DNA from: Devosia sp. FKR38
GTDB lineage: Bacteria > Pseudomonadota > Alphaproteobacteria > Rhizobiales > Devosiaceae
Assembly: GCF_005222805.1 (NCBI RefSeq)
Contig: NZ_STGC01000005.1
Location: forward strand, 2,678,127-2,742,126
Direction: 5' to 3'
DNA: 64,000 nt
The position numbers and the translations under genes are program-made. Under the pieces are notes generated by a model, which worked only from the letters and a program-made list of their open reading frames with translations, had not been told where the DNA came from and made no database searches. This document shows positions 53,029 to 62,528 of the stretch, piece by piece. Position 1 is the stretch's first letter; the number at the start of each line of letters is the position of its first letter.

Positions 53029-53772
53029 ATGTCCATGACGCTGATTTCCACCTTCTTCCCGCTGCTCTGCTACCTGGCCTATAATCTGGTCGTGCCGCAG
53101 GTGGAAAAACTGCGCCCCTCGCTGTCGGTGATCATGAACATGCAGCGCCGCCGCTGGGTGGCCAATGCGGCCCGACGGGAATCGCCGTTCGACGCGATCC
53201 TGTCGGGCAATATCATGGGCTCGGTGAGCTTTCTGGCCTCCACCTCGGTGCTGCTGATCCTGGCGGTATTCACCGTCTTCGGCCAGGTGCCGGCGCTGAT
53301 GGATGCCCTCGATTCGCTGTCGCTTGATCGCATCTACACCACGCTCGATGTGCAGCTGCATCTGGTGGTCATGCTGGCCATGTTCGTGCTGGCCTTTTTC
53401 GCCTTCACGCTCTCGCTGCGCCAGTTCAACCACTATTGCATCATGCTGGGCGCCATCGACCACACCCACGGCACCTCCGAAGAGGAAATCGACGCCATCA
53501 CCCGGATGAACGCCCTGGGCGCCCGCAATTTCAACAGCGGCATCCGCAGCTATTATTTCTCTGTGGCGGCCGTGGCCTGGTTCGTTTCGGAATGGCTGCC
53601 GATTGTCGCCTGCGTGCTGACGGTGCTGATTCTGGCGCACCGCGAGTTCTTCTCCTCCTCGCACCGCACGGCAGCCTCGGTGGCCGTCATTGCGGTTCGG
53701 CGGCAGCAGGGACAGGCTGGCGCAGCGCCTGCGGCTGCAGCTGAGCGTGGAGATAGCGCGACACCTCTGTGA
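53029..53772 (+). CDS. DUF599-family membrane protein
   Basis: This 247-residue protein has four membrane segments (about 5-22, 58-80, 108-130, 180-203). The RRRWVANAARRESPFDAILSGN and GSVSFLASTSVLLILA segments and RQFNHYCIMLGA match DUF599. The function is unknown. The alanine-rich C-terminal tail (about residues 215-247) is encoded where the gene overlaps, tail to tail, the last 86 bp of the convergent esterase gene. Confidence 0.82.
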   Translation: MSMTLISTFFPLLCYLAYNLVVPQVEKLRPSLSVIMNMQRRRWVANAARRESPFDAILSGNIMGSVSFLASTSVLLILAVFTVFGQVPALMDALDSLSLDRIYTTLDVQLHLVVMLAMFVLAFFAFTLSLRQFNHYCIMLGAIDHTHGTSEEEIDAITRMNALGARNFNSGIRSYYFSVAAVAWFVSEWLPIVACVLTVLILAHREFFSSSHRTAASVAVIAVRRQQGQAGAAPAAAAERGDSATPL

Positions 53773-54550
53773 GCACGGGCGCCGTTCCGCGCAGCGGTCG
53801 GGCCAGCGCCAAAAGGGTCCCCGGGTGACCAAGCCGCTCATAATGCCGCTCCTCGACCGGCACGCCCAGTGTCCGCAGCCGCCGCGCCAGCTCCGCCGTG
53901 TTGCGCGGATAGACCAGCGTGTCCTTGTCGCCCGAGGCCAGGAACATCGGCGGCGCTGACGGCGTGACGTGATTGACCGGCTGGGTGCGCATGGGGTCAG
54001 CCACGGCGCCAAAGGTGCGCATGGTGATGGCGCCGTCAAACGGAAAGAAATCATAGGGACCCGACAGGCCCACCACGCAGCGGATGTGATGACGCTGTTC
54101 GGCCTTGAGATAGGCCGGGTCCAGCGCCAGCATGGCGGCATTATAGGCGCCGGCCGAATGGCCCATGACTCCAATCCGCGCGGGGTCGCCGCCGTGCTCG
54201 GCGATATGGTCCACCACCCAGGCAAAGGCCAGGGCGCAATCGGCCACAAAGCCGGGATATTCCACCTCGGGCAGCAGCCGATAATCGGCCACCACGGTAA
54301 CAAAACCCTGCGCCGCCAGCGCCCGGCCGGCAAAGCCATAGTCACCCCGATCGCCCTCGGCCCAGGAGCCGCCATAGATGAACAGCACCACGGGCAGGCC
54401 CCCACCGGGCGCATCGCGACCGGCCTTGGGCGCATAGATATCGAGCTTGTGCCGCGCCCTGGGGCCAAAGGGCACATCATGGGCGATCCGGCGCGACGCT
54501 GCGTCCTTGGGCAGCAGGGCGTTGATAATGCCCAGAATGGAAACGGCCAT
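53687..54550 (-). CDS. Alpha/beta hydrolase, BD-FAE/HSL-like esterase (cytoplasmic paralogue)
   Basis: This 287-residue serine hydrolase has VVLFIYGGSWAEGDRGDYGF (oxyanion loop), VVADYRLLPEVEYPGFV, the nucleophile GHSAGAYNAAMLALDP (serine about residue 131), GDKDTLVY and GHPGTLLA for acid and histidine. No signal peptide is seen. It is clearly paralogous to the exported protein at 57622. GAGGAG precedes the ATG at 54550. Its final 86 bp are antisense to the DUF599 gene. Confidence 0.88.
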   Translation of the reverse strand: MAVSILGIINALLPKDAASRRIAHDVPFGPRARHKLDIYAPKAGRDAPGGGLPVVLFIYGGSWAEGDRGDYGFAGRALAAQGFVTVVADYRLLPEVEYPGFVADCALAFAWVVDHIAEHGGDPARIGVMGHSAGAYNAAMLALDPAYLKAEQRHHIRCVVGLSGPYDFFPFDGAITMRTFGAVADPMRTQPVNHVTPSAPPMFLASGDKDTLVYPRNTAELARRLRTLGVPVEERHYERLGHPGTLLALARPLRGTAPVLTEVSRYLHAQLQPQALRQPVPAAAEPQ

Positions 54551-54678
54551 GAAAGCTCCTCAGTTAACCGATCAGCAACGACGCCAGCGCGCCGAAGGTT
54601 TCAAGCCGAACAAACACCGCTCACAATTCATTGAGAATTAATGCCAAGCCGGCAGATTTGACACCTGACCATAGGGAC

Positions 54679-56043
54679 ATGGGGCGGTCTCCGACCAAAC
54701 AGATGCAACACAAGCCGGCCCCGCGCCAAGCCACCAACCGCCAGCTCGACCCCAAGTTGCGCGATCTGGTTGGCCGCTATGACCATGTCAGTGGCCTGCC
54801 CAATCGCAAACAGTTCATCGAGCATTTTCACGAGCTCGCCCAGGCGGCCCGGCCGACACTGATCATGCTGGTTACCCTGACCGATGCGCGCCACTACAAT
54901 GAAGTGCTGCGCGCCCTGGGCATCGCCTTCTGCGAGGATCTCGTGCGCTGTGGCCTTGCCAGGCTGGAGACGCTGGTTGATCCCGATCTCACCATCTTCC
55001 ATGTCAGCCTGCTCAGCTTCGCCGTGACCCTGCCGGTGGATGACACCGCCGTTGTTCCGCCAGTGGCCGACGCGATCGCCCATGCATTCGCGCAGGCTCT
55101 GACCATCGATGCCATTCCAATTCGTATCGATGTGGGCGTGGGCCTGGTGCCCTTCAATCCCGATACCGGTCCTGCCGAATCGCTGCGCGCCGTATTGGTC
55201 GCAGCCCAGGATAGCCGGCGGACGAACCGCCACGTGTCCTTCTATGACCACAAGACCGATGCCGCCCATTTGCGCGCCTTCCGCATCCTGGCCGACCTGC
55301 CCCGCGCCTTGGCTGCCGACGATCAGTTGAGCCTGCACTACCAGCCGCGCATCAATCTGCAGACCGGCGCCTGCCACGCGGCCGAAGCGCTGCTGCGCTG
55401 GACCCATCCGGACCTGGGCGCCATCTCGCCCGCCGAATTCGTGCCGCTGGTCGAGCAGACGGCGCTGATCACGCCCCTGACCGATTGGGTCACCCAGCGG
55501 GCGCTGCAGCAGAACCGCAGTCTGCGCGACGCCGGCCACGCCCTGCGCATCTCCATCAATGCCTCGCCAGCCAATCTGTCCGAACGCGGCTTTCACGACG
55601 TTCTGCTCGGTCATTGCGACGCGGCCGGTCTTGCGCCGGACCATATCGAGCTCGAATTCACCGAAGGCATGCTGGCGACCAATGCGGGTCTCGCCATCGC
55701 CCAGCTCGATCACCTGCGCAGCGCCGGGGTGGATGTGGCGATTGATGACTTCGGCTCGGGCTATTCCAATCTCTCCAACCTCGCCAATATCCCCGCCGAC
55801 GTGCTCAAGATCGATCAGTCGCTTGTCCGGCCACTGACACAGGCCGGGGACGACGACTTCCTGCTGCGCCAGGTGCTGGCCATTGCCCAGGGCCTGGACT
55901 TCCGCGTCTGTGCCGAAGGCATCGAGAGCGAATTCGCCTTCAATCACCTGCGCGAGCTCGGCTGCCACGAGGGCCAGGGCTATTTCATGGCGCGCCCCAT
56001 GCCGGCGGACCGGCTGGCCGACTGGCTTGAGGCCCATCCTTGA
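54679..56043 (+). CDS. GGDEF-EAL protein, probable c-di-GMP phosphodiesterase
   Basis: This protein of about 454 residues has no membrane segment. The GGDEF domain (about 30-200) is degenerate, with VSLLSFAV in place of the signature. The EAL domain (about 210-450) keeps its key residues: AEALLRW (EAL motif), SINASPANL, IELEFTEG, AIDDFGSGYSNLSNL, KIDQSLV, CAEGIES and GQGY. It should therefore hydrolyse c-di-GMP. The start is uncertain: ATG at 54679 is used here; TTG at 54631 is in frame upstream. Confidence 0.9.
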   Translation: MGRSPTKQMQHKPAPRQATNRQLDPKLRDLVGRYDHVSGLPNRKQFIEHFHELAQAARPTLIMLVTLTDARHYNEVLRALGIAFCEDLVRCGLARLETLVDPDLTIFHVSLLSFAVTLPVDDTAVVPPVADAIAHAFAQALTIDAIPIRIDVGVGLVPFNPDTGPAESLRAVLVAAQDSRRTNRHVSFYDHKTDAAHLRAFRILADLPRALAADDQLSLHYQPRINLQTGACHAAEALLRWTHPDLGAISPAEFVPLVEQTALITPLTDWVTQRALQQNRSLRDAGHALRISINASPANLSERGFHDVLLGHCDAAGLAPDHIELEFTEGMLATNAGLAIAQLDHLRSAGVDVAIDDFGSGYSNLSNLANIPADVLKIDQSLVRPLTQAGDDDFLLRQVLAIAQGLDFRVCAEGIESEFAFNHLRELGCHEGQGYFMARPMPADRLADWLEAHP

Positions 56044-56080
56044 GGCCTACGCCCGAGCAGCGCTAACCCTGCGGCAAATG

Positions 56081-56095
56081 TGACATTGACATTCA
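56081..56095. promoter_or_regulatory. Possible iron-responsive (IRO-type) box over the bfd promoter
   Basis: TGA-N9-TCA (56081-56083 and 56093-56095) matches the short core of the RirA iron-responsive operator of Rhizobiales, and overlaps a perfect TTGACA -35 hexamer at 56086-56091. It lies 55 bp before bfd. The core motif is short and could occur by chance. Confidence 0.4.
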
Positions 56096-56149
56096 GCTAA
56101 TCGAGTCGCTTTATGCGCCGCGAAACCGCAATGGATCTTTCGGCCGCCG

Positions 56150-56461
56150 ATGCTCATTTGCCAGTGCAACATGATCACCTCCAAGGAGATCGAGGACATC
56201 GTCCTGGACCTGCTCCGGGCCGATCCCTGGCAGCTGGTGGTGCCGGCCAAGGTCTATAAAGAGCTCGACCGCCGCGCCAAATGCAGTGGCTGTGTGCCAA
56301 ATGTGGTGGACATTATCGTCCGGGTGACCGAAAATTACCACGCGAGTCAGGCGCTTCCGCCTGGCGAGCTCGTGACCTTCCAGGCCGGGCTCGAGAAATT
56401 GAAGCAACAACAGAGTGGAGTACGCCGTGAAAGGCGAAGCACAGGTCATCGAGCGGCTTAA
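56150..56461 (+). CDS. bfd: Bacterioferritin-associated ferredoxin
   Basis: This 103-residue protein has a [2Fe-2S] Bfd-type domain: [16 protein letters not shown] (CxC) and [12 protein letters not shown] (CxxC), four cysteines within the first 50 residues. Bfd reduces the iron core of bacterioferritin so that stored iron is released. The C-terminal tail (about residues 75-103) is longer than in most Bfd proteins (about 64-75), and its end overlaps the bfr gene by 35 bp. Confidence 0.92.
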   Translation: MLICQCNMITSKEIEDIVLDLLRADPWQLVVPAKVYKELDRRAKCSGCVPNVVDIIVRVTENYHASQALPPGELVTFQAGLEKLKQQQSGVRRERRSTGHRAA

Positions 56462-56912
56462 CGACGCTCTCTTTCTCGAATTGGGCGCTGTCAACCAGTA
56501 CTGGGTCCACTTCCGTCTGCTGGACGACTGGGGCTACAAGAAGCTGGCTGCCAAGGAACGCGCTGAATCCATCGAAGAGATGCATCACGCCGACCGGCTG
56601 ATCGAACGCATCATCTTCCTTGAAGGCCATCCGAACCTGCAGCGCGTTGCGCCGCTGCGCATCGGCCAGACCATCAAGGAAGTGCTCGAGGCCGATCTGG
56701 CCGGCGAATACGAAGCCCGCGCCGCCTATAAGGCCAGCCGCGAGCTCTGCGAACAGCTCGGCGACTATGTCTCCAAGAACCTGTTCGAGGCCCTGCTGGC
56801 CGATGAGGAAGGTCACATCGACTTCCTCGAAACCCAGCTCGAGCTGCTCGACAAGATCGGGCCCGAAAAATACGGCCAGCTCAACGCTGCCTCGGCCGAC
56901 CAGGCCGAGTAA
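56427..56912 (+). CDS. bfr: Bacterioferritin
   Basis: This 161-residue four-helix iron-storage protein has the ferroxidase ligands in [29 protein letters not shown] (including the haem-ligand methionine about residue 52), [11 protein letters not shown] and [16 protein letters not shown] at 56427 is preferred because GGAG lies 7 bp upstream and Bfr proteins start (M)KG; GTG at 56415 is also in frame. Oddly it starts inside bfd, which implies coupled translation. Confidence 0.94.
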   Translation: MKGEAQVIERLNDALFLELGAVNQYWVHFRLLDDWGYKKLAAKERAESIEEMHHADRLIERIIFLEGHPNLQRVAPLRIGQTIKEVLEADLAGEYEARAAYKASRELCEQLGDYVSKNLFEALLADEEGHIDFLETQLELLDKIGPEKYGQLNAASADQAE

Positions 56913-56943
56913 GACATCTGGCCCCATCAGGGCTCTGACACAG

Positions 56944-56970
56944 ACCCGCGCAACTGCGCGGGTTTTCTGT
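56944..56970 (+). terminator. Intrinsic terminator after bfr
   Basis: ACCCGCGC/GCGCGGGT forms an 8-bp stem (56944-56951 with 56956-56963) with loop AACT and a TTTTCTGTTT tail, 31 bp after the bfr stop. Confidence 0.88.
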
Positions 56971-57588
56971 TTAGGGCAGGTCTGGCCAGGGCACCACGGT
57001 CACTTCGGGCCATAGCGCGCGGATCCGCTCGCCCTTGTTGGTATGGGTGACCCTGTTGTCGGTTGCCACGTTCGGCGTCACCCGAAACGCGAACAGATCG
57101 TCCAGTCCGAAGGGAGCCACCAGCTCAAGCCGCTGCGCATCGTCCAGTCGGGCGCCCACGGCATGGGTCTTGGAGGCGAAGCGCTCCAGCATCTCGGCCG
57201 ATGAGCGGAGCGGCGAGAACGCAATGCCGAACTTCTGCTCGTACCACAAATGCACCCGCGCCTGATTGCGCAATTGCACCGGCAGCGGCATGGGCCCCAG
57301 GGCGGCATCGAGCGCCTTGATGGCCCGGTCTTCGGCTTCCCAGCTCAGATCGCCGGCATCGAAATAGAACACATCGATGTCGTTGACACCGCGCAGCGCG
57401 GGCCGCCCGGTCAGCCGGTTCCACACCACATTGTAGATGGCGCCCGAAACCAGCAGCGCGTCGGGCAGAGCCAGGCGCTGCAGGCCGCTCAGCACCGCCA
57501 TCAACACCGGCTCGGACCGGATGATGGCGTCTAGCGCCTGGCGCTGCGTTGCGGCATCAGCGCCGGCATATTTGAGATGATCGCCCAT
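56971..57588 (-). CDS. Nucleotidyltransferase-family protein (NTP_transf_6 type)
   Basis: This 205-residue protein has DALLVSGAIYNVVWNRLTG, then VNDIDVFYFDAGDLSWE, the D-x-D nucleotidyltransferase pair (about residues 71-73), and HLWYEQKFGIAFSPLRS with FASKTHAVGAR, as in the DUF925/NTP_transf_6 family. The substrate is unknown. It ends at the edge of the bfr terminator and is convergent with bfr. Confidence 0.85.
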   Translation of the reverse strand: MGDHLKYAGADAATQRQALDAIIRSEPVLMAVLSGLQRLALPDALLVSGAIYNVVWNRLTGRPALRGVNDIDVFYFDAGDLSWEAEDRAIKALDAALGPMPLPVQLRNQARVHLWYEQKFGIAFSPLRSSAEMLERFASKTHAVGARLDDAQRLELVAPFGLDDLFAFRVTPNVATDNRVTHTNKGERIRALWPEVTVVPWPDLP

Positions 57589-57621
57589 GCCGCAAGGCTA
57601 GCGCGATTCCATGTCAGCTTG

Positions 57622-58632
57622 TCAGTTCTCGATCGGCTGGAACATGGCATTGAGCTGCTGGACGATCTGGTCCATCGGCGCAATGGCCTCGGGCAGCTGT
57701 TCCGGCGGATCGGGCGCGACGGCGACATAAGGCACCCCGCTCGGGAAGGCGCCGAACATCTGGAAAAAGCTCACCATGTCGTCCAGCACCGGCGCGCGCC
57801 AGCGCCACAGCGCGCCCATGGAAATGACCGGCTCCATATGGCCAAAGCCCTCGTAATAGCGCGTGGTAACCCAGACGCCGCTGTCCTTGAGCTTTTGCGC
57901 AAAGCGCTGCGTGTTCTGCATGCGCACGATCGGGTCAGTGGTGCCGGTGGCCAGATACATCGGCGGCGTCGCCGAGGTGACCAGGTTAATCGGCTGCGTA
58001 CCCTGCGGATTGGACGCCGAACCGAAGGCGTTCTGCACCTCGCCATATTCAAACGGGTAGAAATCATAGGGCCCCGACAGCGCCGCTACGGCCAATATGG
58101 GCATGGTCACCCCATATTCGCGCAGGAACGACGGGTCGAGCGCCAGCATGGTGGCATTGTAGGCGCCGGCCGAATGCCCGGCCAGGAACAGCCGGCTGGG
58201 GTCGCCGCCGTAGTTGGCGATATTGTCCTGCACCCACTTGAGCGCATTGGCGCTGTCTTCGAGGAACCCTGGATAGGTCACCTCGGGCACCAGGCGATAA
58301 TCGGCAATAACAACCACAAAGCCGCGCGCGGCCAGGGCCCGGCCGACGAACTGATAGTCGCTGCGCTCGCCGCGGTTCCAGCCGCCACCATAGATGAAGA
58401 ACACCACCGGCGCCGAGGCGCCGCGCTGTTCAGGCGCATAGACATCCAGCTTGTGCCGTGGCCCATCGGCATAGGCAATGCCGTCGCCCACCTTGGTGGT
58501 GCCGCCATCCATGGCGGCTGGCAGATTGAACGGATCCATCACCGATAGCGCCATGGCCGGCAGGGGCGCCAGGGCAAGCAGCAGCGCGATAAGGGTGGCG
58601 GCACGCCGTAGCGGCGCAATCAGGCTGAACAT
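57622..58632 (-). CDS. Secreted alpha/beta hydrolase, BD-FAE/HSL-like esterase (exported paralogue)
   Basis: This 336-residue protein has a Sec signal peptide (about residues 8-28, ending AMA-LS) and a hydrolase domain with VVFFIYGGGWNRGERSDYQF, VIADYRLVPEVTYPGF and GHSAGAYNATMLALDP (nucleophile about residue 154), TGTTDPIV and GFGHMEP. The sequence order and wording match the protein at 53687, so the two are paralogues, one exported and one cytoplasmic. It probably cleaves acyl esters in the periplasm or outside. Confidence 0.88.
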   Translation of the reverse strand: MFSLIAPLRRAATLIALLLALAPLPAMALSVMDPFNLPAAMDGGTTKVGDGIAYADGPRHKLDVYAPEQRGASAPVVFFIYGGGWNRGERSDYQFVGRALAARGFVVVIADYRLVPEVTYPGFLEDSANALKWVQDNIANYGGDPSRLFLAGHSAGAYNATMLALDPSFLREYGVTMPILAVAALSGPYDFYPFEYGEVQNAFGSASNPQGTQPINLVTSATPPMYLATGTTDPIVRMQNTQRFAQKLKDSGVWVTTRYYEGFGHMEPVISMGALWRWRAPVLDDMVSFFQMFGAFPSGVPYVAVAPDPPEQLPEAIAPMDQIVQQLNAMFQPIEN

Positions 58633-58807
58633 CTGAGAAACGATCTAGGAATGAAACAAGGGGATCAACTGGCAGCCAAAGCCGGGCATTTTATGGCAGG
58701 CCCGCCTTGGGCGAGGGCAGGAGGCCGGATGGTCCGCCCTGTCCCTGCCCTCTGCTCAAGCCCGCACAGCCTGCCCCCAAAGGGTTACCGAAAACCTAAC
58801 AAACCGG

Positions 58808-60025
58808 CTAGCGCTGCAGCGCCTGCAGCAGTCGGCCGGACACATATCCGTCAGCCGGCAGGCCCATGTGCTTCTGCCAGGCCAGCACCGCCGCCCGCGT
58901 CTTGGGCCCCACCACCCCATCGGGTGTGCCCACGTCATAGCCGGCCCGTGCCAGCAGCGTCTGCAGTTCGGCGCGCTGGGCCTTGTTCAGGGCAAAATCC
59001 CCGGCCGGCCAGGCAGTTGCGAAGTTCCCGCCGCCGATAATGCGATCGGCCAGATGGCCGACGGCCAGGGCATAGCTGTCTGAATTGTTGTAGCGCTTGA
59101 TGACATCGAAATTGGGCAGCAGCAGGAAGGTTGGCCCGCTGGCCCCCGCCGGCATATAGAGCCGCCCCACATCGCTGGCACGCGGAAAGGCCCTGCCCGA
59201 CACGCGCTGTACGCCCATGGCCTGCCATTGGCTGAGCGGCGCCTTTTCGAGCTGCCGCGCCCGCGCAAAGTCAAAACCATTGGGCAGGCGCACCTCATAG
59301 CCCCAGGTCTCGCCCGACCGCCAGCCGAAGCTGTGCAGATAATTGGCCGTGGAACCCAAGGCATCCTGCACCGAATTCCAGATATCCTTGCGCCCGTCGC
59401 CATTGTAGTCGACGGCATAGCGCATGAAGCTTGTTGGCATGAACTGGGTGTGCCCCATGGCCCCGGCCCAGGAGCCCACCATGTTATCAGCGCTCACATG
59501 CCCATCGGTGATGATGCGCAGCGCCGTGAGCAATTCGTCCTGGAAATAGTTGGCGCGATAGCCGCCTTCGGTCAGGGTCGCCAGGGCATGCACGGTATTC
59601 TCGCCGCCCATGAAGCCCCCGTAATTGGTCTCCATGCCCCAGATGGCCAGCACGATCTCGGGCTGCACGCCCCAGCGCTGCTGCGCGCCGCCCAGGGTCT
59701 GCTTCCACTCCTGGCGCATCGCCTGCCCCTTGCGGGCCTGGCCCTCGGTGACGCGCTTGTCGATATATTGCTGCACGGTCTGGCTGAACTCGGGCTGCTT
59801 GCCGGTCAGCGCCATCACCTTGGGCTGGTAGCTATAGCTGGCAAAGGCCGATTCAAAGGCGGAGCGGCTGACGCCGCGCGCTTCTGCCAGCGGCCACAGC
59901 CGCCGCACGAAATCAGCGCTGTTGGCAACGGCGGGAACAATGGCGCCAACACTGAGCGCAGCGGCGAGCGCCAGGGCGCTCAACCGGCGAAAAATGGGAA
60001 CGGCCCTGCCATGGGAGATGAACAT
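58808..60025 (-). CDS. Lytic murein transglycosylase, MltB family, with peptidoglycan-binding domain
   Basis: This 405-residue periplasmic enzyme cleaves peptidoglycan strands. It has a signal peptide (about 10-35), an SLT_2-type catalytic domain with IVLAIWGMETNYGGFMGGEN (catalytic glutamate), WAGAMGHTQFMPTSFMRYAVD, and a C-terminal PG_binding_1 repeat (about 345-405, GYDVGTPDGVVGPKTRAAV). The ATG at 60025 has AGAGGATC upstream; a longer frame has no signal. Confidence 0.93.
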   Translation of the reverse strand: MFISHGRAVPIFRRLSALALAAALSVGAIVPAVANSADFVRRLWPLAEARGVSRSAFESAFASYSYQPKVMALTGKQPEFSQTVQQYIDKRVTEGQARKGQAMRQEWKQTLGGAQQRWGVQPEIVLAIWGMETNYGGFMGGENTVHALATLTEGGYRANYFQDELLTALRIITDGHVSADNMVGSWAGAMGHTQFMPTSFMRYAVDYNGDGRKDIWNSVQDALGSTANYLHSFGWRSGETWGYEVRLPNGFDFARARQLEKAPLSQWQAMGVQRVSGRAFPRASDVGRLYMPAGASGPTFLLLPNFDVIKRYNNSDSYALAVGHLADRIIGGGNFATAWPAGDFALNKAQRAELQTLLARAGYDVGTPDGVVGPKTRAAVLAWQKHMGLPADGYVSGRLLQALQR

Positions 60026-60204
60026 GACGATCCTCTTGGTCGACGAAAAATGGACGATGAAATCGAAGCGTCCCTTGTGCCGCAACGGACGCGTATCTCC
60101 ATTTTAACCCACCAAATTAAGATCGCCTTAAGGCATGGCCGCCCGACCGCCTGGCGCCGATCACAATCCCGCCAGCCCTTTGCCTGCGCCGTCGGGGCGC
60201 CCTG

Positions 60205-62385
60205 TCAGCGCTTGTCTTCAATCGGCAGGGGCCCTGTGGCGGCCGGTTGCGCCGGGCCGGCCGGCACATAGGTGACATGCGGATAGGGGATCTCGATGCC
60301 GCGTTCGGCGAACACGGTCTTCAAAATCTCGCTATAGGCGCGGCCAACGGCCCATTGCTTGCCGGGCAGCGTCTTGATGCGGGCGCGGACCGTCACCGAG
60401 GACGCGGCAAAGGCGATGATGCCCTGCATGTCCATCTCGTCAAGAATACTGTCCTTGTGCTCGCTGGCCATCAGCTGGTCGAAGGCGTCCAGCATCGCCT
60501 GCTTGACCTGGGCGATATCGCTCTCATAGGCCACCCCGATCTCGGCAACATGGAACGAGAAGCCGCGCACCATATTGCTGACCTGATCGACCGAGGAAAA
60601 CGGGATCAGATGCACCGTGCCATTGAGGTCGCGAATGGTCACCGAGCGGATGGTGAGCTTTTCCACCACGCCCGATTTGTCGCCCACGGCCACCACATCG
60701 CCCTCGTTCATCACATTTTCGAACTGGATGAAAATGCCGGTGATGATGTCCTGCACCAGCTTTTGCGCGCCAAAACCGATGGCCAGGCCAATCACCCCGG
60801 CGCCGGCCAAAAGCGGCGCGATATTGACCCCGATCTGGGCGAGCGCCAGCATCATGCCGAAGATCACAAGCGCAATGGTGAAGGCGTTCTTGAACAGGCC
60901 CAGCAGCGTCTTTTCGCGCGCCGTCGGCGCCCGGCCGAAATTGGGGTTGAGCCGATATTCGATCCAGGACGACACCGCAACATAGAGCACCATGCAGACC
61001 AGCACGATCAGCGCCGCCGAGATCACGGCGCCGGCCACGGCTTGCCCCTCGTCCGCGCTGATCCAGCCGACGAAATCAAACAGCGCCCAGGCCTGGGCAA
61101 TAGCCACCACCACCCCGGCGATCACCAGCCAGCGGACCACCTGCATCACCGTGGGCACAAAGGCATGCAGCCGCTTTTCCAGCAGCGGCAGGCGCGCCTT
61201 GATATCGCTGGGCAGCAACAGCCCGGTGCTGACGAAGCGGGCGATGAAGCTCACCACCACCGTGCCCACCACAATGGCGACCAGCGACTGCGCCGTCGCG
61301 CTCAGCATGAAGGGCAAAGCCGTATTGGGCTTGGCGAACCACACCACCAGCAGCGCCACCAGATAGACAATGGCAATGCGGTGCCAATGGCGGGCCAGCA
61401 GCACCAGCATCTGGGCATAGCCATCCTGCTTGCGCCGCTCGGCCAGCCCAAGCAGCCAGTTGCGCACATCGTCCCGGTTCTGCAGCACCACGATAATGGC
61501 GATGGTCACGGCCGTGGCCATGGCCAGCACCTGCACTGCTGCGGCAATGCCCGGCGCCAGAGTGCCGGCCAGCAGCGGCGCCACGAAAAGGAAACTATAG
61601 CCGAGCAGCGAAATGATGCGCTCAATCCAGAACGACCAATAGGCCGCATTGTCATCGCTGACCGGCAGCGGCCGCAGGCTGCCAAAGCGCGGCGAGAGCA
61701 AGAGGCGCACCACCAGCTTGGTGATCTCGACCAAAAGGAACGCATTGAGCAGCAGCGACTGGTTGATGCCCATCTGGCCAACCGCGTCGCCCACCAGGGT
61801 CAACGCCACCACATAACCAATGCCCCAGGCAATGATGATGGCCGCCAGATCGATCAGCGCGGCGCCGAGCGCCGAGCCGAGGCGGATCATCCAGTTCCGC
61901 GCCTTGGCGCGCTCGGCCAGCCCGCGTTGCAGCCAGCGCACCAGGATGCGCAGCAGCAGGAAACTGCCGAATAGCCCGACCGCCACCATGAAGACGCCAC
62001 TGGCGACCGTCAGGAATGCACTGAAATCGGCATCGCGCGTGCCGCTGATTCCGGCCTGCAGATCGACGAACACCTTGCCCAGCGAGCGCAGCGTCGCGGA
62101 CACGCCCTCGGCGGCACTGCGGGTATATTCGGCCACCTGTCGCACGATGCTCAGTTCCACCGGCGCCGGCGCAGCCGTCTCCGCCGCGGCCCCGTCCTGC
62201 TTGAGCCGTTCGATCAGCGCGGCACGGGTCTGGTCATTCTCGATGATGCGCACCAGCTCATCGATGCTGGCATCGGCGCTGGGCGCAGCCTCGGCACTGC
62301 TGGCCGCTGGCGTGATCACCGTCTGGGCCCATGCCGCCCCCGGAACCATCAGCAACAGGCACAGCAGCAGAACAAGACGGCGCAT
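60205..62385 (-). CDS. MscS-family mechanosensitive channel (large, YbiO-like)
   Basis: This 726-residue inner-membrane protein has a signal peptide (to about residue 20), a periplasmic helical region (about 25-115), some ten or more membrane helices, and the MscS core: the pore helix LLAGAGVIGLAIGFGAQKLVQD (about residues 518-539), then GIFIQFENVMNEGDVV and the beta domain VRSVTIRDLNGTVHLIPFS. It should release solutes on osmotic downshift. GGAG precedes the ATG at 62385. Confidence 0.93.
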   Translation of the reverse strand: MRRLVLLLCLLLMVPGAAWAQTVITPAASSAEAAPSADASIDELVRIIENDQTRAALIERLKQDGAAAETAAPAPVELSIVRQVAEYTRSAAEGVSATLRSLGKVFVDLQAGISGTRDADFSAFLTVASGVFMVAVGLFGSFLLLRILVRWLQRGLAERAKARNWMIRLGSALGAALIDLAAIIIAWGIGYVVALTLVGDAVGQMGINQSLLLNAFLLVEITKLVVRLLLSPRFGSLRPLPVSDDNAAYWSFWIERIISLLGYSFLFVAPLLAGTLAPGIAAAVQVLAMATAVTIAIIVVLQNRDDVRNWLLGLAERRKQDGYAQMLVLLARHWHRIAIVYLVALLVVWFAKPNTALPFMLSATAQSLVAIVVGTVVVSFIARFVSTGLLLPSDIKARLPLLEKRLHAFVPTVMQVVRWLVIAGVVVAIAQAWALFDFVGWISADEGQAVAGAVISAALIVLVCMVLYVAVSSWIEYRLNPNFGRAPTAREKTLLGLFKNAFTIALVIFGMMLALAQIGVNIAPLLAGAGVIGLAIGFGAQKLVQDIITGIFIQFENVMNEGDVVAVGDKSGVVEKLTIRSVTIRDLNGTVHLIPFSSVDQVSNMVRGFSFHVAEIGVAYESDIAQVKQAMLDAFDQLMASEHKDSILDEMDMQGIIAFAASSVTVRARIKTLPGKQWAVGRAYSEILKTVFAERGIEIPYPHVTYVPAGPAQPAATGPLPIEDKR

Positions 62386-62528
62386 AGATCACTCCAGTCA
62401 GGGGTAATGGATTGGCACTTGATGGACATGCTCACCCCATCCACACTCGTGGATACGCTGTGTTGCCCACACGGTTCAACCTTTGCACCAGCATTGGGAC
62501 CAGATCGGGACAGTCCTGCGGAGGATCA

